Origin: an uncultured Bacilli bacterium
GTDB taxonomy: Bacteria; Bacillota_I; Bacilli_A; RF39; UBA660
Assembly: GCA_947593275.1 (NCBI GenBank)
Contig: CANQDN010000073.1
Location: 1 to 6,387 of the forward strand
DNA: 6,387 bases
Direction: 5' to 3'
Numbering within the stretch: position 1 is the stretch's first letter; each line of letters opens with the position of its first letter. A model generated the notes under the pieces. That model saw nothing but the letters and a program-made list of their open reading frames with translations. It was not told the DNA's origin and made no database searches. This document shows positions 3,924 to 6,387 of the stretch, piece by piece. The translations under genes and the position numbers were made by a program.

Positions 3924-6387
3924 ATTTCTTCATCTTCAAATATTTCTTCACTATTATCTAAAATAGCATCTTCTAAATCATCACTTACATCTTGAATTCC
4001 CTCTTTATCTAGATGTTCTTTCCCTTCTCCCTCATCTTCTAGAAGTTGATCTTCTAAGAATTCGGAAGCATCATCATCCATAAATTCTTTTTCAAGATAT
4101 ATATCAATGTCACTATATTCTTTAGCACCTGTTCCTGCAGGAATAAGTTTACCAATAATAACATTTTCTTTTAATCCTCTTAAGTAGTCAACTTTACCTT
4201 TAATCGCCGCATCAGTTAAAACTCTAGTAGTCTCTTGGAAAGATGCCGCAGATAAATAACTATCTGTTTCCAAAGATGATTTAGTAATACCAAGCATTAT
4301 TGGTCTACCAGTCGCTGGTATTCCTCCTCTTAAAATTACTGGTTTATTTCCTTCCGTAAATTCATGCATTGAGACAGTTAAACCTTCAACAAAATCCGTA
4401 TCTCCGGCATCAACAATTCTTACTTTGTTAATCATTCTCTTAACAATAATCTCAACATGTTTATCGTTAATATCAACACCTTGTAATTTATAAACTGCTT
4501 GAATTTCTTTTAAAATATATTCTTGAGCTGTAAGTGGATCTGTAACAGCCAGTAATTCTTTTGGTGCAATAGAACCTTCAGTTAATTTTTCACCTGCAAC
4601 AACAGTATCTCCTACTTCAACTTTTAATTTTGTATTATAATTAGTGATATGTTCTCTTACTCCCGCTTCATTTTCTACGACAACTTTATGTTTACCACCT
4701 TGATCTTCAATAGCAATTACTTTACCATTGATTTCAGATATTGTCGCTTTATATTTAGGAGTACGTGCTTCAAATAATTCTTCAACACGTGGAAGACCTT
4801 GAGTAATATCATCTCCACCGGCAACGCCACCTGTATGGAATGTACGCATTGTAAGCTGAGTACCAGGTTCACCAATAGATTGAGCAGCCATAATACCAAC
4901 AGCTTCACCAGTTTCGACTAAATTACCAGTTGCAAGGTTTCTACCATAACATTTTTGACAAACACCATTTTGGGTTTTACATGTAAGAACACTTCTAATT
5001 TCAACTTTTTTAACGCCTGCTTTAACTATTTTAGCCGCGATATTTTCTGTAATAAGTTCATCTTTATCAACTATCATTTCTTTAGTTTCAGGATTAATAA
5101 CTTTTTTAGCAGTATATCTACCAAGTATTCTTTCACTTAAAGATTCAATTATAGCTCCATCTTTATCGTTTACTAAATCATAAACTTCAACGCCTGAGAT
5201 AGTACCACAATCAAATTCTTTAACAATAATATCTTGAGCAACATCAACTAAACGACGAGTTAAATATCCTGAATCGGCAGTACGTAAAGCTGTATCGGCT
5301 GATCCTTTTCTTGAACCATGAGTTGATAAGAAGAATTCTGATACATCAAGTCCTTCAATAAAGCAAGAAGTAATTGGGATTTCAACAGTAGAACCATCAG
5401 GTTTAGCCATTAAACCACGCATACCTGCAAGCTGCGTAAAGTTTGAAATTGAACCACGAGCATTTGAATTCATCATCATAAATATTGGATTATCAAAATC
5501 ATTCGCTGATATTTCTTGTAATTCTTTTTTAACTTCTTCATTAGCTTCTGTCCAAATTTCAATAACACTATTATAACGCTCTTCATCAGTAATTAAACCA
5601 CGTTTAAATTGTTTATTAACTTTTTCAACTTTTTCTTTAGCACTAGCAATTATTTCTGGTTTTTTAGCACTTCTTACAATATCTGAAACTGATACAGTAA
5701 TACCCGCAACAGTTGAATATTTAAAGCCTAAATCTTTTAATTTATCCAGCATAATTGAAGTTTCTGTTGTTTTATATCTTTTAAATACTTGGGCAATTAT
5801 CCATTCAAGAGTTTTTTTAACAAAAGGTTTTGAAAGTTCCATTTTTTTAATTTCTTCGGGAATATTTTTACCCATTTCGATAAAGTATTTACTAGGAGTT
5901 ATTCCTTCAATATTATCTTTTGTTCCTTCATTTACATAAGGAAATGAATCTGGTAATATTTCATTAAATATTATTTTACCAACAGTTGTTACTAAATATT
6001 TATTTTGTTGTTCTTCCGTAAATAATTTATATTTAAAGGAATTTACAGGAACAGCAATTCTTGTATGTAAAGTAACTTCTCTTCTTTCATAAGCCATTAA
6101 AGCTTCATTAGTATTTTTATATACTTTACCTTCATTTTCTTCTCCGGCTTTTTCAATAGTTAAATAACAGTTACCTAAAACCATATCTTGGCTTGGTGTA
6201 ACTATTGGTTTACCATCTTTAGGATTTAAGATATTACTTGCAGAGAGCATTAAAATTCTAGCTTCCGCTTTTGCTTCTTCTGAAAGTGGGATATGAACAG
6301 CCATTTGGTCCCCATCAAAATCGGCATTAAATCCTGTACAAACAAGTGGATGCAAACGGATGGCTTTACCACCAACTAATTTTGGTT
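3902..6387 (-). CDS. rpoC: RNA polymerase subunit beta', C-terminal part (5' end outside window)
   Basis: The last 827 codons of the catalytic beta' subunit; the frame is still open at the right edge (KLVGGKAIR before LHPLVC), so the gene start is outside the window and the TTG at 6353-6355 is an internal Leu. Visible landmarks, in order: the Mg-binding active-site loop NADFDGDQM (6302-6328); the F-loop region (near 5345-5385); the bridge helix STHGSRKG...GYLTRRL (about 5250-5335); the second zinc site with one Cys in FDCGT (near 5205) and three in CKTQNGVCQKC (about 4950-4985); and the trigger loop with MRTFH (4835-4849), followed by the conserved ITQGLPRVEELFEAR. There is no large trigger-loop insertion of the E. 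coli type. The final 59 residues (3905-4081) are an acidic tail with 30 Asp or Glu. It stops with TAG inside a terminator, and no ribosomal-protein gene follows. Confidence 0.98.
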   Translation of the reverse strand, partial: PKLVGGKAIRLHPLVCTGFNADFDGDQMAVHIPLSEEAKAEARILMLSASNILNPKDGKPIVTPSQDMVLGNCYLTIEKAGEENEGKVYKNTNEALMAYERREVTLHTRIAVPVNSFKYKLFTEEQQNKYLVTTVGKIIFNEILPDSFPYVNEGTKDNIEGITPSKYFIEMGKNIPEEIKKMELSKPFVKKTLEWIIAQVFKRYKTTETSIMLDKLKDLGFKYSTVAGITVSVSDIVRSAKKPEIIASAKEKVEKVNKQFKRGLITDEERYNSVIEIWTEANEEVKKELQEISANDFDNPIFMMMNSNARGSISNFTQLAGMRGLMAKPDGSTVEIPITSCFIEGLDVSEFFLSTHGSRKGSADTALRTADSGYLTRRLVDVAQDIIVKEFDCGTISGVEVYDLVNDKDGAIIESLSERILGRYTAKKVINPETKEMIVDKDELITENIAAKIVKAGVKKVEIRSVLTCKTQNGVCQKCYGRNLATGNLVETGEAVGIMAAQSIGEPGTQLTMRTFHTGGVAGGDDITQGLPRVEELFEARTPKYKATISEINGKVIAIEDQGGKHKVVVENEAGVREHITNYNTKLKVEVGDTVVAGEKLTEGSIAPKELLAVTDPLTAQEYILKEIQAVYKLQGVDINDKHVEIIVKRMINKVRIVDAGDTDFVEGLTVSMHEFTEGNKPVILRGGIPATGRPIMLGITKSSLETDSYLSAASFQETTRVLTDAAIKGKVDYLRGLKENVIIGKLIPAGTGAKEYSDIDIYLEKEFMDDDASEFLEDQLLEDEGEGKEHLDKEGIQDVSDDLEDAILDNSEEIFEDEEIEESEEE

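Noticed and set aside
4717..4908. 63-codon minus-strand frame inside rpoC
   Set aside because: It lies within the strongly conserved trigger-loop coding region in another frame, with no ribosome-binding site and low-complexity Leu-rich content; it is a shadow of rpoC.
4955..5140. 61-codon plus-strand frame opposite rpoC
   Set aside because: It is antisense to the zinc-site region of rpoC, rich in Phe and Asn as expected from the reverse of Lys/Glu codons, with no promoter or ribosome-binding site.
5300..5302. Serine in the bridge helix (RKGSADTAL) where E. coli has leucine
   Set aside because: This position varies among bacteria: from memory, Thermus has Gly here and cyanobacteria have small or beta-branched residues. 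A Ser is not remarkable.
6353..6355. TTG as a start codon giving an 817-residue protein
   Set aside because: The frame continues to the window edge with conserved beta' residues (GGKAIR) directly before it, so this is an internal leucine of a truncated gene.

Overview
The window is a very A+T-rich stretch (roughly three quarters A+T by eye) with every gene on the minus strand. The anchor is the C-terminal two thirds of rpoC (RNA polymerase beta'), cut by the right edge of the window. The beta' lacks a large insertion in the trigger loop, Shine-Dalgarno sites are strong (AGGAGG, GAGG), and the A+T bias is extreme. Together these suggest a low-GC Bacillota, most likely a Bacilli lineage related to the Mollicutes (Acholeplasma-, RF39- or Erysipelotrichia-like). 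All tryptophans checked are TGG and no gene contains an in-frame TGA, so the standard bacterial code fits and a Mycoplasma-type code does not. This placement is inference from composition and protein style only.

Transcription runs from high to low coordinates. (1) 3902-6387: rpoC, ending in a long acidic tail. Its last codons form half of an intrinsic terminator (3890-3923). (2) 3431-3820: a lone gene for an unrecognised 129-residue protein. It has its own sigma-A type promoter (3845-3873), with a short AAAC tandem repeat in the spacer, and its own terminator (3391-3432). (3) 3269 down to 78: a probable six-gene operon starting from an extended -10 promoter (3303-3311). Its order is isochorismatase-like cysteine hydrolase, metallo-beta-lactamase-fold hydrolase, coiled-coil protein of unknown function, small helical protein of unknown function, Nudix hydrolase, Nudix hydrolase. 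Two gene pairs overlap by ATGA, so they are probably translationally coupled. A further gene may begin at 58 and leave the window at base 1.

Four of the six operon proteins have intact hydrolase active sites: one cysteine hydrolase, one two-metal MBL enzyme and two Nudix enzymes. The simplest reading is a small-molecule or nucleotide clean-up cassette; no pathway can be named from sequence alone. The two non-enzymatic-looking proteins (1062-1334 and 1331-1978) are the most obscure part. There is no clear mobile element, CRISPR array, tRNA or rRNA, and no gene-free stretch longer than about 165 bases.
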